A stretch of 41,671 bases of DNA from an uncultured Frankiales bacterium (GTDB lineage Bacteria; Actinomycetota; Actinomycetes; Mycobacteriales; SCTD01), in contig CAMLIA010000014.1 in NCBI GenBank assembly GCA_946479905.1, positions 1 to 41,671 on the forward strand. Reading direction: 5' to 3'. Position 1 is the stretch's first letter; every line of letters begins with the position of its first letter. A program made the translations under genes and the position numbers. Below are positions 33,869 to 41,045 of this stretch, in pieces. The notes under the pieces are model-generated. The model had not been told where the DNA came from. It saw nothing but the letters and a program-made list of their open reading frames with translations, and searched no databases.

Positions 33869-34135
33869 CTACTTGGGTGTCTTGAGGGCCGTCAATCTGG
33901 CCTGGTAGTCCTCGGGTTCGATTTCGCCGCGGGCCAGTCGCTCGGCCAGGATCTGCTCGGCGCCGGCCGTGACCGGGCCACCCGGCAGCTGCGGCGGGGC
34001 GGTGGGGTGCGGGGTCCTGGTCGTGCGGACAACCCACACGACCGCGAACGCGATCAGCGCCCAGAACGCCAGCATGCTGACCATCATCACGATGCCCCAT
34101 CCGGCATCCATGTGGCCGTTGTCCCAGTACATCAT
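33869..34135 (-). CDS. Small membrane protein with SHOCT domain
   Basis: 88 aa. A Met/Trp-rich start (MMYWDNGHMDAGWG) leads into one membrane helix (about residues 14-36). After a proline-rich linker comes a SHOCT motif, AEQILAERLARGEIEPEDYQARLTAL. SHOCT modules promote oligomerisation. Such proteins are often encoded beside CsoR or copper ATPases, and the Met and His residues near the membrane may contact copper. AGGTGA lies upstream. It is the first gene of the CsoR operon and ends six bases before csoR. Confidence 0.9.
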   Translation of the reverse strand: MMYWDNGHMDAGWGIVMMVSMLAFWALIAFAVVWVVRTTRTPHPTAPPQLPGGPVTAGAEQILAERLARGEIEPEDYQARLTALKTPK

Positions 34136-34204
34136 CGCGAGTCACCTCTTCACGTTCCTCGGCGGGAGACCTCTCGGGCTCCCATCGACGACGATGCCCC
34201 CGGG

Positions 34205-34219
34205 TACCCCCTGGGGGTA
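34205..34219. promoter_or_regulatory. CsoR operator
   Basis: TACCCCC-T-GGGGGTA, a perfect 15-bp dyad in the 203-base gap between the CsoR operon and the copper ATPase operon. It fits the known TACCCC...GGGGTA pattern of actinobacterial CsoR sites. Its position, about 70 bases before the SHOCT gene and 120 before the DUF2933 gene, would let it control both. Confidence 0.8.
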
Positions 34220-34255
34220 GGGACGTTGGTCCTGCAGGAGGTGGGACCTGAAGCC

Positions 34256-34272
34256 CTACCTGGGCGGGGTAG
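34256..34272. promoter_or_regulatory. Possible second, weaker CsoR-like dyad
   Basis: CTACC-TGGGCGG-GGTAG has 5-bp arms and a CsoR-like TACC/GGTA core, 37 bases beyond the main operator and adjoining the hairpin leader. Weak evidence. Confidence 0.3.
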
Positions 34273-34320
34273 CCGCGAGCAGCCTGAGACGTGCAAGCCC
34301 AGGTCTCACGTGGCTCGCGG
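34273..34320 (+). promoter_or_regulatory. Two-storey hairpin leader before the copper operon's first gene
   Basis: Outer arms CCGCGAGC (34273-34280) and GCTCGCGG (34313-34320) pair perfectly. After a symmetric 4x4 internal loop (AGCC/CGTG), inner arms TGAGAC (34285-34290) and GTCTCA (34303-34308) pair perfectly. The terminal loop is 12 bases, GTGCAAGCCCAG. The ribosome binding site GAGGAGGAGG begins three bases later. This may be an RNA control element or a stabilising 5' structure. Confidence 0.55.
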
Positions 34321-34338
34321 TCTGAGGAGGAGGACGCC

Positions 34339-34590
34339 ATGAAGAAGGAACAGATGCCCCGCTACGCGATGGCGCTGGCAGTGCTGATCGTCGGGCTGGC
34401 CTTCGCCGGCGTGCCGCTGTCGACGCTGCTTGTCCTGCCGCTGGTGCTCGCGTGCCCGCTGATGATGATGTTCATGATGCGCGGCATGGACCACGGCTCG
34501 AACCACCGCGACGGTGGGGGTTGCGGCCACGACCACAGCGGCGACGAGCCGGCTGACAACTCCTACCCGCACACCACGACGCGGCGGTAG
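34339..34590 (+). CDS. DUF2933-like small membrane protein with His-rich tail
   Basis: 83 aa. Two membrane segments (about residues 9-27 and 29-47) with ACPLMMMFMMRGMDHG, typical of DUF2933-like proteins near copper systems. The tail is His/Asp/Gly-rich (NHRDGGGCGHDHSGDEP) and probably binds metal. The start at 34339 is marked by GAGGAGGAGG. It is the first gene of the plus-strand copper operon, following the CsoR site and the hairpin leader. The function is not established. Confidence 0.85.
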   Translation: MKKEQMPRYAMALAVLIVGLAFAGVPLSTLLVLPLVLACPLMMMFMMRGMDHGSNHRDGGGCGHDHSGDEPADNSYPHTTTRR

Positions 34591-34613
34591 TCCGCAACCC
34601 CGGGCGTGAAGTC

Positions 34614-35084
34614 ATGAACCGCCACAGCATCCGTACCGGAACCGTCGCCGCCCTGCTCCTGGCCGTCGGTTACGGAACTGTCGTGTGGGCGGCTTCCGGT
34701 TCCTGGCAGCACCTGCGCAGTCAGGCCACCCAGGACTGGTACCTGCTCGCGCCGATCACGGTCGGCTTCGGCGTCCAGGTCGCGCTGCTCAGCGAGCTGC
34801 GCCGCCGGCATCGGCTGCTGGCGAGCGCCGCGGTCGCTGGTGGCGCGGGCACGGGCGCCTCAGCGGCGGGCATGGTCGCGTGCTGCGCGCATCATCTGGC
34901 CGATCTCCTTCCGTTCCTCGGCGCCACCGGTGCCGCCACGTTCCTCTACGACTACCGACTCCCGTTCATGCTGATCGGTCTGGGAGTCAACGCCGTCGGC
35001 ATCACCGTGATGACCCGCCGACTGGTCCGGACGCCGCCCCCCATCAGCAGGCAGGAGGTGCGGCCATGGCCGTCGACGGTCTGA
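34614..35084 (+). CDS. Membrane protein with conserved CCAHH motif
   Basis: 156 aa with four membrane segments. The third begins AAGMVACCAHHLADLLPFLG, with Cys90, Cys91, His93 and His94 forming a likely soft-metal site in or near the membrane. The rest (LLAPITVGFGVQVALLSEL, LPFMLIGLGVNAVGITV) is plainly hydrophobic. Similar proteins accompany copper or mercury transport genes; the mechanism is unknown. It lies 23 bases after the DUF2933 gene and overlaps the next gene by 19 bases. Confidence 0.82.
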   Translation: MNRHSIRTGTVAALLLAVGYGTVVWAASGSWQHLRSQATQDWYLLAPITVGFGVQVALLSELRRRHRLLASAAVAGGAGTGASAAGMVACCAHHLADLLPFLGATGAATFLYDYRLPFMLIGLGVNAVGITVMTRRLVRTPPPISRQEVRPWPSTV

Positions 35085-35512
35085 GACATCCTGCGCGCCG
35101 CTGGTGGTGGCTAGGTGGAGTTGCCGGGCTGCTGCTGGCCTCGTTCCTGGTCGCCGCCAATGTCACCGGCGATGGGTCAGGGGCCCCGGCCGGGTACCCA
35201 ACGCGAACGGTGACGGTGGGCGCGGTCAGCGTGTCCCTGCAGCTGGTGAGGATCGACCCGACCTCGGCCACGATCAGCGTCTCCTTCGACACGCACTCCG
35301 GAGCGCTGGACCTCGACGTCGCCCGCCACGCCCGACTCGTGGTGGCTGGAAACATCTGGCAGTCCGCGACTTGGCGCGGTGACGGTCCGGGCGGACACCA
35401 TCGGCACGGCCAGCTTCAGTTCAGCGGAGCCGGTGCTGCGACCGGCACCGTCACGGTGACGCTGACCGGCCTGTCCAAGCCGGTCACCGCCAGCTGGCAG
35501 GCCACGCCATGA
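35066..35512 (+). CDS. Anchored extracytoplasmic protein of the copper operon
   Basis: 148 aa. One N-terminal membrane anchor (WWWLGGVAGLLLASFLVAA, about residues 13-31) precedes a beta-rich outer domain. VSLQLVRIDPTSATISVSFD and TGTVTVTLTGLSKPVTASW look like strands of an immunoglobulin- or cupredoxin-like sandwich. GPGGHHRHGQLQF near residue 110 offers three histidines for metal. No named family is recognised. The ATG has AGGAGG eight bases upstream and lies within the end of the CCAHH gene, so translation is linked. Confidence 0.8.
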   Translation: MAVDGLRHPARRWWWLGGVAGLLLASFLVAANVTGDGSGAPAGYPTRTVTVGAVSVSLQLVRIDPTSATISVSFDTHSGALDLDVARHARLVVAGNIWQSATWRGDGPGGHHRHGQLQFSGAGAATGTVTVTLTGLSKPVTASWQATP

Positions 35513-35566
35513 ACGGCCCCACACGCACCCCAACCTGACCACGTCCCATCCGCGGAGTTGATCGCC

Positions 35567-38077
35567 ATGACCACCCTCGACGTTCTCGTCCTCTTGGGCG
35601 CGACCGCGCTCCTTGCCGGGTTGGGCTGGTACTTCTTCGGGCCCCGCAAGGCGACGAGCGCGCTCCACAGTGAGGCTGAGCAGAGCGTGGATGTGGTCGT
35701 CAAGGGCGGCTACGCCCCCGACACCATCCGCGCCACCGCCGGCGTGCCGCTGCGGATTACCTTCGACCGACAGGAGAGCGGCTCGTGCACCGAGAAGGTC
35801 CTCGTCCCCGCCTTCCACATCGTCGCCGACCTCCCCGCGAACCGACGCACGGCGGTGGTCTTCACACCGGACACGCCAGGCAGATTCGACTTCAGCTGCG
35901 GCATGAACATGGTGCACGGCACCCTGCTCATCGACCCCGCCGAACCGGCAAGCGGATCGACGTGGACTCCGCCCGTCGCCACGGGCGCGCGGGACGGCCA
36001 CGGGGATGGCGATGCGGGCGGCGATGCGGAAAGCGATCGGACCTCTGAGGTCGACACCGCTGCCCAGGCGGAGCGGGACGCCGCCGTCGGGAGGACCGCA
36101 GAGATCCGTGACCTGACCCGCCGCGTCGTGTTCGGTGCCGTCCTGACACTGCCGGTGCTGCTGGCGGTGATGGGCGACGCCGTCGGAGCGCCGGTGCCGG
36201 GCTGGCTGATGAACCGGTGGCTGCAGCTGGCGCTGATCGCCCCGGTCATGGTCTACACCGGCTGGCCGGTGCACCGCACCGGCTGGTTGACGCTGCGGCA
36301 CCGCACCGCCGACATGAACACTCTCATCACCCTCGGGACCACCGCCGCCTTCGGCTACAGCCTGCTCGTCACGGTCGCTGCTGACTTGCTGCCTGCCGAC
36401 GTCCGCGAGGTGTACTTCGAGGCGGTCGGCGTGATCCTGACCCTGGTCCTGTTCGGCCGGCTATTGGAGGAGAAAGCCAAGGCCGGAACCGGCGAAGCGA
36501 TCAGGGCGCTGCTCGACCTGCAACCGCCGACCGCCCGGGTGCGACGCGGCGACCTCGAGCTGGAAATCCCGGTCGAGCAGGTCGTCGTCGGCGACGACGT
36601 CGTCGTCCGGCCGGGGGAGAAGATCCCCGTCGACGCCGTCGTCATCACCGGACGCTCCGCAGTGGACGAGTCGATGGTGACCGGCGAATCCCTGCCCGTC
36701 GCGAAGACCATCGGCGACAACGTGATCGGCGCGACCCTGAACGGCACCGGCGCCCTGCACCTGCGGGCGAGCAAGGTCGGGGCGAACACGGTGCTCGCCC
36801 AGATCATCCGGCTCGTCCAGCAGGCCCAAGCGTCCAAGGCCCCGATCCAGCGGCTCGCCGACGCCGCCAGTGCCGTGTTCGTCCCCGCCGTCATCGGCAT
36901 CGCGATCGTCGCGTTCACCGTCTGGTTCCTCGCCGGACCCGCTCCCGCCCTCACCTTCGCGCTAGTCGCCGCGGTCAGCGTCCTGATCATCGCCTGCCCC
37001 TGCGCGCTCGGACTGGCGACCCCGCTGTCGATCATGGTCGGCACCGGCAACGGCGCACAGTCCGGGGTCCTGATCCGCTCCGCGGAGGCACTGGAGACGG
37101 CCCAGAAGATCGACACCGTCATCCTCGACAAGACCGGCACCGTCACCGCCGGCACCCCGACCCTCACCGACGTCCACGTCCTGGCAGGGTTCACCGAGGC
37201 CGAGCTGCTCGCCCTGGTGGCTGGCGCGGAACGCGACAGCGAACACCCGCTGGCCGCCGCCATCGTCGAAGGTGCCACCACCCGAGGTGTCAGCGCCGGA
37301 CAGCAGACCGCCGTCGAGTCCGTCACCGGACGCGGTGTCCGCGCCACCGTCGACGGCAGGAGGGTGCTGGTCGGCAACGCGCTGCTGTTCACGGAGGCGG
37401 GCCTGGACCCCGAGGTGCTCACCGTGGTGGCCGAGGAGCTCGCCGGCCAGGGCAAGACGCCGATGCTCGTCGCGGTCGATGGGACCCCCGCAGGGCTGGT
37501 CGCCGTCGCCGACACCGTCAAACCCGACTCCGCCACCGCCGTCGCCGGCCTGCAGCAGCTGGGCCTGCACGTCGTGATGCTCACCGGCGACAACGCCCGC
37601 ACCGCGCAGGCCATCGCCGCTCAGGTCGGCATCAGCGAGGTCCGCGCCCACGTCCTGCCCGAGCACAAGGCCTCGGCCGTCGCCGACCTGCAAGCCGACG
37701 GCCGACGAGTGGCGATGGTCGGGGACGGCGTCAACGACGCCCCCGCGCTCGCCCAAGCCGACGTTGGCTTCGCGGTCGCCTCCGGCACCGACGTCGCGAT
37801 CGAGGCAGCCGACATCACGCTGATGAGCGGTTCGCTGCACGGGGTCGTCACCGCGATCCGATTGAGCCGGGCCACCATGCGCAACATCCGGCAGAACCTG
37901 TTCTTCGCCCTCGTGTACAACGCCATCGGGATCCCGGTCGCCGCCGGTGTCCTGTACCCGGCGTTCGGGCTGCGGCTGAGCCCGATGATCGCTGCCGCCG
38001 CCATGGCGGCGAGCTCCCTGTCGGTCGTCCTCAACGCCAACCGGCTGCGCGGCTGGCGAACGACGCACCAGCCATGA
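35567..38077 (+). CDS. Copper-translocating P1B-type ATPase with N-terminal cupredoxin-like domain
   Basis: 836 aa. Residues 4-24 are a membrane anchor. Residues about 40-125 form a cupredoxin-like domain ([41 protein letters not shown] with Cys111, Met113, Met115, His117) in place of the usual CxxC HMA domain. An acidic/His linker follows. The ATPase core has the CPC transport motif at 477-479, phosphorylated Asp521 in [21 protein letters not shown], and [16 protein letters not shown] in the last helix, all typical of Cu(I) exporters (CopA/CtpV). The ATG at 35567 with GGAG nine bases upstream is chosen over TTG 35558. It is the main effector of the CsoR-controlled operon. Confidence 0.95.
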   Translation: MTTLDVLVLLGATALLAGLGWYFFGPRKATSALHSEAEQSVDVVVKGGYAPDTIRATAGVPLRITFDRQESGSCTEKVLVPAFHIVADLPANRRTAVVFTPDTPGRFDFSCGMNMVHGTLLIDPAEPASGSTWTPPVATGARDGHGDGDAGGDAESDRTSEVDTAAQAERDAAVGRTAEIRDLTRRVVFGAVLTLPVLLAVMGDAVGAPVPGWLMNRWLQLALIAPVMVYTGWPVHRTGWLTLRHRTADMNTLITLGTTAAFGYSLLVTVAADLLPADVREVYFEAVGVILTLVLFGRLLEEKAKAGTGEAIRALLDLQPPTARVRRGDLELEIPVEQVVVGDDVVVRPGEKIPVDAVVITGRSAVDESMVTGESLPVAKTIGDNVIGATLNGTGALHLRASKVGANTVLAQIIRLVQQAQASKAPIQRLADAASAVFVPAVIGIAIVAFTVWFLAGPAPALTFALVAAVSVLIIACPCALGLATPLSIMVGTGNGAQSGVLIRSAEALETAQKIDTVILDKTGTVTAGTPTLTDVHVLAGFTEAELLALVAGAERDSEHPLAAAIVEGATTRGVSAGQQTAVESVTGRGVRATVDGRRVLVGNALLFTEAGLDPEVLTVVAEELAGQGKTPMLVAVDGTPAGLVAVADTVKPDSATAVAGLQQLGLHVVMLTGDNARTAQAIAAQVGISEVRAHVLPEHKASAVADLQADGRRVAMVGDGVNDAPALAQADVGFAVASGTDVAIEAADITLMSGSLHGVVTAIRLSRATMRNIRQNLFFALVYNAIGIPVAAGVLYPAFGLRLSPMIAAAAMAASSLSVVLNANRLRGWRTTHQP

Positions 38078-38093
38078 AGCTCCCTTGTGCCCT

Positions 38094-38107
38094 CCGATCA
38101 TCATCGG
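38094..38107. terminator. Small hairpin after the copper ATPase
   Basis: CCGAT-CATC-ATCGG has a 5-bp stem and a 4-base loop, 16 bases past the stop. The 110-base convergent gap also has ACCTG...CAGGT arms further on. Weak terminator candidates without T-runs. Confidence 0.3.
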
Positions 38108-38187
38108 CGGGAACACCCCGGAGGTGGGAGATTCACATGCGCCAAATCACCTGCCAGAACACCCTGACAGGTTCGTGCGCGGCAGGT

Positions 38188-38784
38188 TCAGTCCTTGATG
38201 GCGACCCCGAACACGAAGTCGCCGAAGAAGCGCTGGGTGTGCCGACCACCCACCCTCAGCCCCTGCCGCTCGAGCTCCTCGACGAACTCGCGGCCACTGA
38301 ACCGGTCCTCCCGCGGGTGCTCGAACAGCAGCCGGTAGCTGGCCCGGTTCAGCGCGTGGCTGGTGACCTCCTCGAACACGAACTGACCTCCCGGGGTGAG
38401 GACGCGGGCGACCTCGCCGATGGCAGTCCGCCAGTCGGGCACGTGATGGACGATGCCGAAGTCCGCGACCGCGTCGACACTGGCGTCGGGGATCGGGAGC
38501 CGGGTGACGTCCCCGAGCTGCACCTGCGCGCGCGTCTCGTCCCGTAGGCGCCGTTGCGCCCGGCGGACCTGCGCTGGGTCGAGGTCGATCGCGGTCACCC
38601 GAGCCGCCCCCAGTCGGGACAGCAGCATCTGCGCGCCGGCTCCCTCGCCGCAGCCCACCTCCAACACGTGCGCCCCACCGAGGTCGGCGCCCAGGCGAGT
38701 CAACAGCGGCGCCTCATAGCGCTGCTGCAGCGCCCGCCGGAACGGGTTGTTCAGCACCGCCTTCTCCGCCCAGTTCATGATCAC
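38188..38784 (-). CDS. SAM-dependent methyltransferase
   Basis: 198 aa from GTG 38784, or 196 aa from ATG 38778. VLEVGCGEGAGAQMLLSRLG is motif I, VTAIDLDPAQVRRAQ motif II, GDVTRLPIPDASVDAVADFG motif IV, and LTPGGQFVFEEV strand 5. The N-terminus MNWAEKAVLNNPFRRALQQR is typical of a group of small methyltransferases of unknown substrate. It follows the His/Met-rich lipoprotein gene on the same strand by 25 bases and is probably co-transcribed. It converges on the copper ATPase gene. Confidence 0.87.
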   Translation of the reverse strand: MIMNWAEKAVLNNPFRRALQQRYEAPLLTRLGADLGGAHVLEVGCGEGAGAQMLLSRLGAARVTAIDLDPAQVRRAQRRLRDETRAQVQLGDVTRLPIPDASVDAVADFGIVHHVPDWRTAIGEVARVLTPGGQFVFEEVTSHALNRASYRLLFEHPREDRFSGREFVEELERQGLRVGGRHTQRFFGDFVFGVAIKD

Positions 38785-38809
38785 GATCGGGCCGCCGCCC
38801 GGGACGTGG

Positions 38810-39745
38810 TCATCGGGTGACCGCGACCGTGATCGGCAGCAAGTGGAGCTGCCCGAACCGCTGGACCTGCAGGAACAGCCGCCAGTTCCCCGACTCTGGG
38901 AGGTCGACCGTGAACCCCAGATCGGGGCCGCCGTGCGCAGCCGAGGCTGCGGTCGCCGGATGCAGGTGCTGGTAGGCGGCGTCGCCGGCGTGCAGCGCGG
39001 TGAGATGGGCGAAGGCGCCGAGGTAAGGCTGCAGGTCGCGTACCGGCTGGCCGGCCTGCGTGATCCGGAAGCTCACGTGGTTGCTGGCGCCGACGGTGAG
39101 GGTGCCGGTCATGGTCGCGGTTAGGCCGTCGACGGTGACCGTGCGGCTGGCAGCGGGCAGCGCCGCCGGGCGGTAGTCACCCGGTGCGGTCAGCTGGGTC
39201 GACAGCACGAGCGGATGCTCGCCGCCCGCGCCGTCCCTGGCGACGAAATCGGTGTACATCCGGTACCGGCCGGGTGCGGCGACGGTGATCTCGACCGACC
39301 AGGTTCCATGGCTCAAGACCGGGTGCAGGTGCTGATAGCCGGTGAGGTCGAGTCGGACGAGGTAGAAGTGCAGCCGCTGGGTCTGCTCTTCGACGTAGTC
39401 GGTCTGCGGCATCCCGTTGGGGTCGAGGATCTGGAAGCGGAGGGTCTGCTCGCCGACAGTGAGCGCGGTGACAGAGGGCTTGAGGGTGTAGCCGCCCTCG
39501 GACCCGAGCAGGCCCATCGCGGTGTCGTGATGGTCTGTGCCGTGATCGGCCATGCCCGGGGTGGCGGTCATCCCGCTGCCGTCATGCATGTCGGCGTCGC
39601 CGCTGTGGTGAGCGGCGGCGTGCTCGGTGTCGGAGCCGCCGCCGCAGGCCGTCAGCAGCATCAGGATGCTCAGGGCGAGAACGGCGAACCAGGTTCGGTG
39701 TCGCACTCGCGAGGCCGGGGCAGCAGTGAAAGGTGTCGTGCTCAT
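38810..39745 (-). CDS. His/Met-rich lipoprotein, putative copper binder
   Basis: 311 aa. The signal sequence ends in a lipobox (ILMLLTAC, Cys34). A His/Met/Asp-rich stretch follows (HAAAHHSGDADMHDGSGM, GMADHGTDHHDTAM). The mature part has two similar halves with repeated YQHLHP motifs (GYQHLHPVLSHG and AYQHLHPATAAS), each in a beta-rich context. Metal binding outside the membrane is very likely. It may buffer copper or pass it on. No catalytic domain is recognised. The ATG has AAGGAGA upstream. It follows the small secreted protein and cyclase-YHS genes on the same strand. Confidence 0.85.
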   Translation of the reverse strand: MSTTPFTAAPASRVRHRTWFAVLALSILMLLTACGGGSDTEHAAAHHSGDADMHDGSGMTATPGMADHGTDHHDTAMGLLGSEGGYTLKPSVTALTVGEQTLRFQILDPNGMPQTDYVEEQTQRLHFYLVRLDLTGYQHLHPVLSHGTWSVEITVAAPGRYRMYTDFVARDGAGGEHPLVLSTQLTAPGDYRPAALPAASRTVTVDGLTATMTGTLTVGASNHVSFRITQAGQPVRDLQPYLGAFAHLTALHAGDAAYQHLHPATAASAAHGGPDLGFTVDLPESGNWRLFLQVQRFGQLHLLPITVAVTR

Positions 39746-39770
39746 CGGAAATCTCCTTGGGCCGGGATCG

Positions 39771-39791
39771 GCGGTACCGCCTCGAGGCGGT
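39771..39791. repeat. Two overlapping perfect palindromes
   Basis: GCGGTACCGC (39771-39780) overlaps ACCGCCTCGAGGCGGT (39776-39791), a 16-bp palindrome. They lie 33 bases after the stop of the small secreted protein gene and 26 bases before the lipoprotein start, both on the minus strand. It could be a terminator stem or an operator. Confidence 0.4.
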
Positions 39792-39824
39792 CGGACAGGT
39801 CGGGCTCATCGACGCCGAGCACGA

Positions 39825-40337
39825 TCACGTCCGGGAGATGCACAGCTTCAGGAGGTCTGGCGGAGCCCGGCTGAGCAGCCCGCCGGCACTCACCGATCGC
39901 GCCACGACGGCCACCGGGGAAGAGCATCGCTCGCTCGGCCAGGTCGCTGACGGGCTGGCACTGTGCGCGCTGCGGAGACCATCGGACAGGCACGGCGCCG
40001 TCATGTGCTGCGCGGGGAACTGCTGCCCAGCCCCACCAGCTGACAGCGCGGCCTGAGTCCGCGGACTCGTCGGCCACACCGACATCGCGTGCATGGCCAA
40101 GCGATGGGAGGACATCGAGGCTGTCGCGGCGAACCGGGTCGAGGCGTGAGCGGTGCTGTGCCCCGCACCGGACTCGGTCATCCGGGTCATGGGGGTGCCG
40201 TGCATCGACAACAGCCCGAGGAGTGTCAGCAGGCTGAGCAGCCCCCAGCCGCGGCCGCGTCGTGGGCGGACCGTCACCGAGATCAGCGCCCGCGGCCTCG
40301 GCCGGGCAACGCTACTGGTGAGCTCAGCCGAGCGCAT
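39825..40337 (-). CDS. Small His/Met-containing secreted or membrane protein (DUF6153-like)
   Basis: 170 aa. The N-terminal region RRGRGWGLLSLLTLLGLLSMHGTPM looks like a signal or anchor. A His/Ala/Thr/Met-rich middle follows (GHSTAHASTRFAATASMSSH), and the end PPDLLKLCISRT resembles the short C-terminal motif of actinobacterial DUF6153-type proteins, though I am not certain of this. The ATG at 40337 overlaps the cyclase-YHS gene by 14 bases; GTG 40277 is an alternative that starts just before the basic hydrophobic segment. The overlap suggests co-expression with the cyclase. Confidence 0.55.
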   Translation of the reverse strand: MRSAELTSSVARPRPRALISVTVRPRRGRGWGLLSLLTLLGLLSMHGTPMTRMTESGAGHSTAHASTRFAATASMSSHRLAMHAMSVWPTSPRTQAALSAGGAGQQFPAQHMTAPCLSDGLRSAHSASPSATWPSERCSSPVAVVARSVSAGGLLSRAPPDLLKLCISRT

Positions 40338-40998
40338 GGTGATCCGGGTCTTGGGCAAACTGGGCGGCGCACGACAGGGAGCAGAACCAAAAGTCGCGGC
40401 CCCCGTGTCGCAGGTGACCTGCCGCGTCCTGCCGTTCCACCTGCATCCGGCAGACCGGATCCACCTCGCGCTGAGGGTGCCGGTCTGGATGCAGCGCGTA
40501 CACCTCGACCAGCCCGCGCAGGTTGCGCAGCGGGTGTTGTCCGTGTTCGACGACCTTGATCCCGCTGGCTCGAGCAGCCTCAGCCACCGGCTGGGTGGCG
40601 AGCAGCTCACCGGGGCTCGCCAGGGCGGTGATGCGGGCGGCAAGGTTGATGGTCGTGCCGAACCAGTCGAGACCGCGCTGGACTGCGGGCCCGTGATGGA
40701 TGCCGGCGCGGGGGAGCGGCAGGCCCGTGCTGGGGGCACAGGCCTCGAAGGTGGCCATCACCGCGGTGACGCCGGCACCCGGGTCGGTGAAGCGCAGCAT
40801 CACCGCGTCACCGATGGTCTTGATGAGCTGATCACTTGACGCCAAGGAGCCCTGCACGACCGTGGCGAACCTGTCGAGCCACTCGACAGCTTCCTCGTCG
40901 CCGTGGGTTTCGGTGAGGGCGGTGAACCCGGCTAGGTCGATGAACGCGAACGTCGCCTGCGGACCGCCGCCCTCCGGGTCACGCGTCACGCGCACCAC
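40324..40998 (-). CDS. Class III nucleotide cyclase fused to a YHS metal-binding domain
   Basis: 224 aa. Residues 15-135 form a class III cyclase domain: FAFIDLAGFTALTE (metal Asp21), KTIGDAVM (Lys60, metal Asp64) and LDWFGTTINLAAR (Asp111, Asn118, Arg122). All residues needed for catalysis are present, and Lys/Asp favour ATP. Residues 178-220 are a YHS domain: VDPVCRM with Cys183, then FWFCSLSCAAQFAQDP with Cys206 and Cys210. YHS domains occur in copper ATPases and metal-handling proteins. The simplest reading is a soluble metal-responsive cAMP synthase. GTG 40998 has AAGGA four bases upstream, and the next GTG codon is equally possible. Confidence 0.88.
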   Translation of the reverse strand: MVRVTRDPEGGGPQATFAFIDLAGFTALTETHGDEEAVEWLDRFATVVQGSLASSDQLIKTIGDAVMLRFTDPGAGVTAVMATFEACAPSTGLPLPRAGIHHGPAVQRGLDWFGTTINLAARITALASPGELLATQPVAEAARASGIKVVEHGQHPLRNLRGLVEVYALHPDRHPQREVDPVCRMQVERQDAAGHLRHGGRDFWFCSLSCAAQFAQDPDHHALG

Positions 40999-41045
40999 CC
41001 CATCCTTGGAGTCTCGCGCACCGACCCGTCACCGACGACTTGCGC

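Noticed and set aside
39742..40077. Alternative frame opposite and across the lipoprotein promoter
   Set aside because: It competes with the small secreted-protein gene, whose hydrophobic N-terminus and PPDLLKLCISRT end are more convincing.
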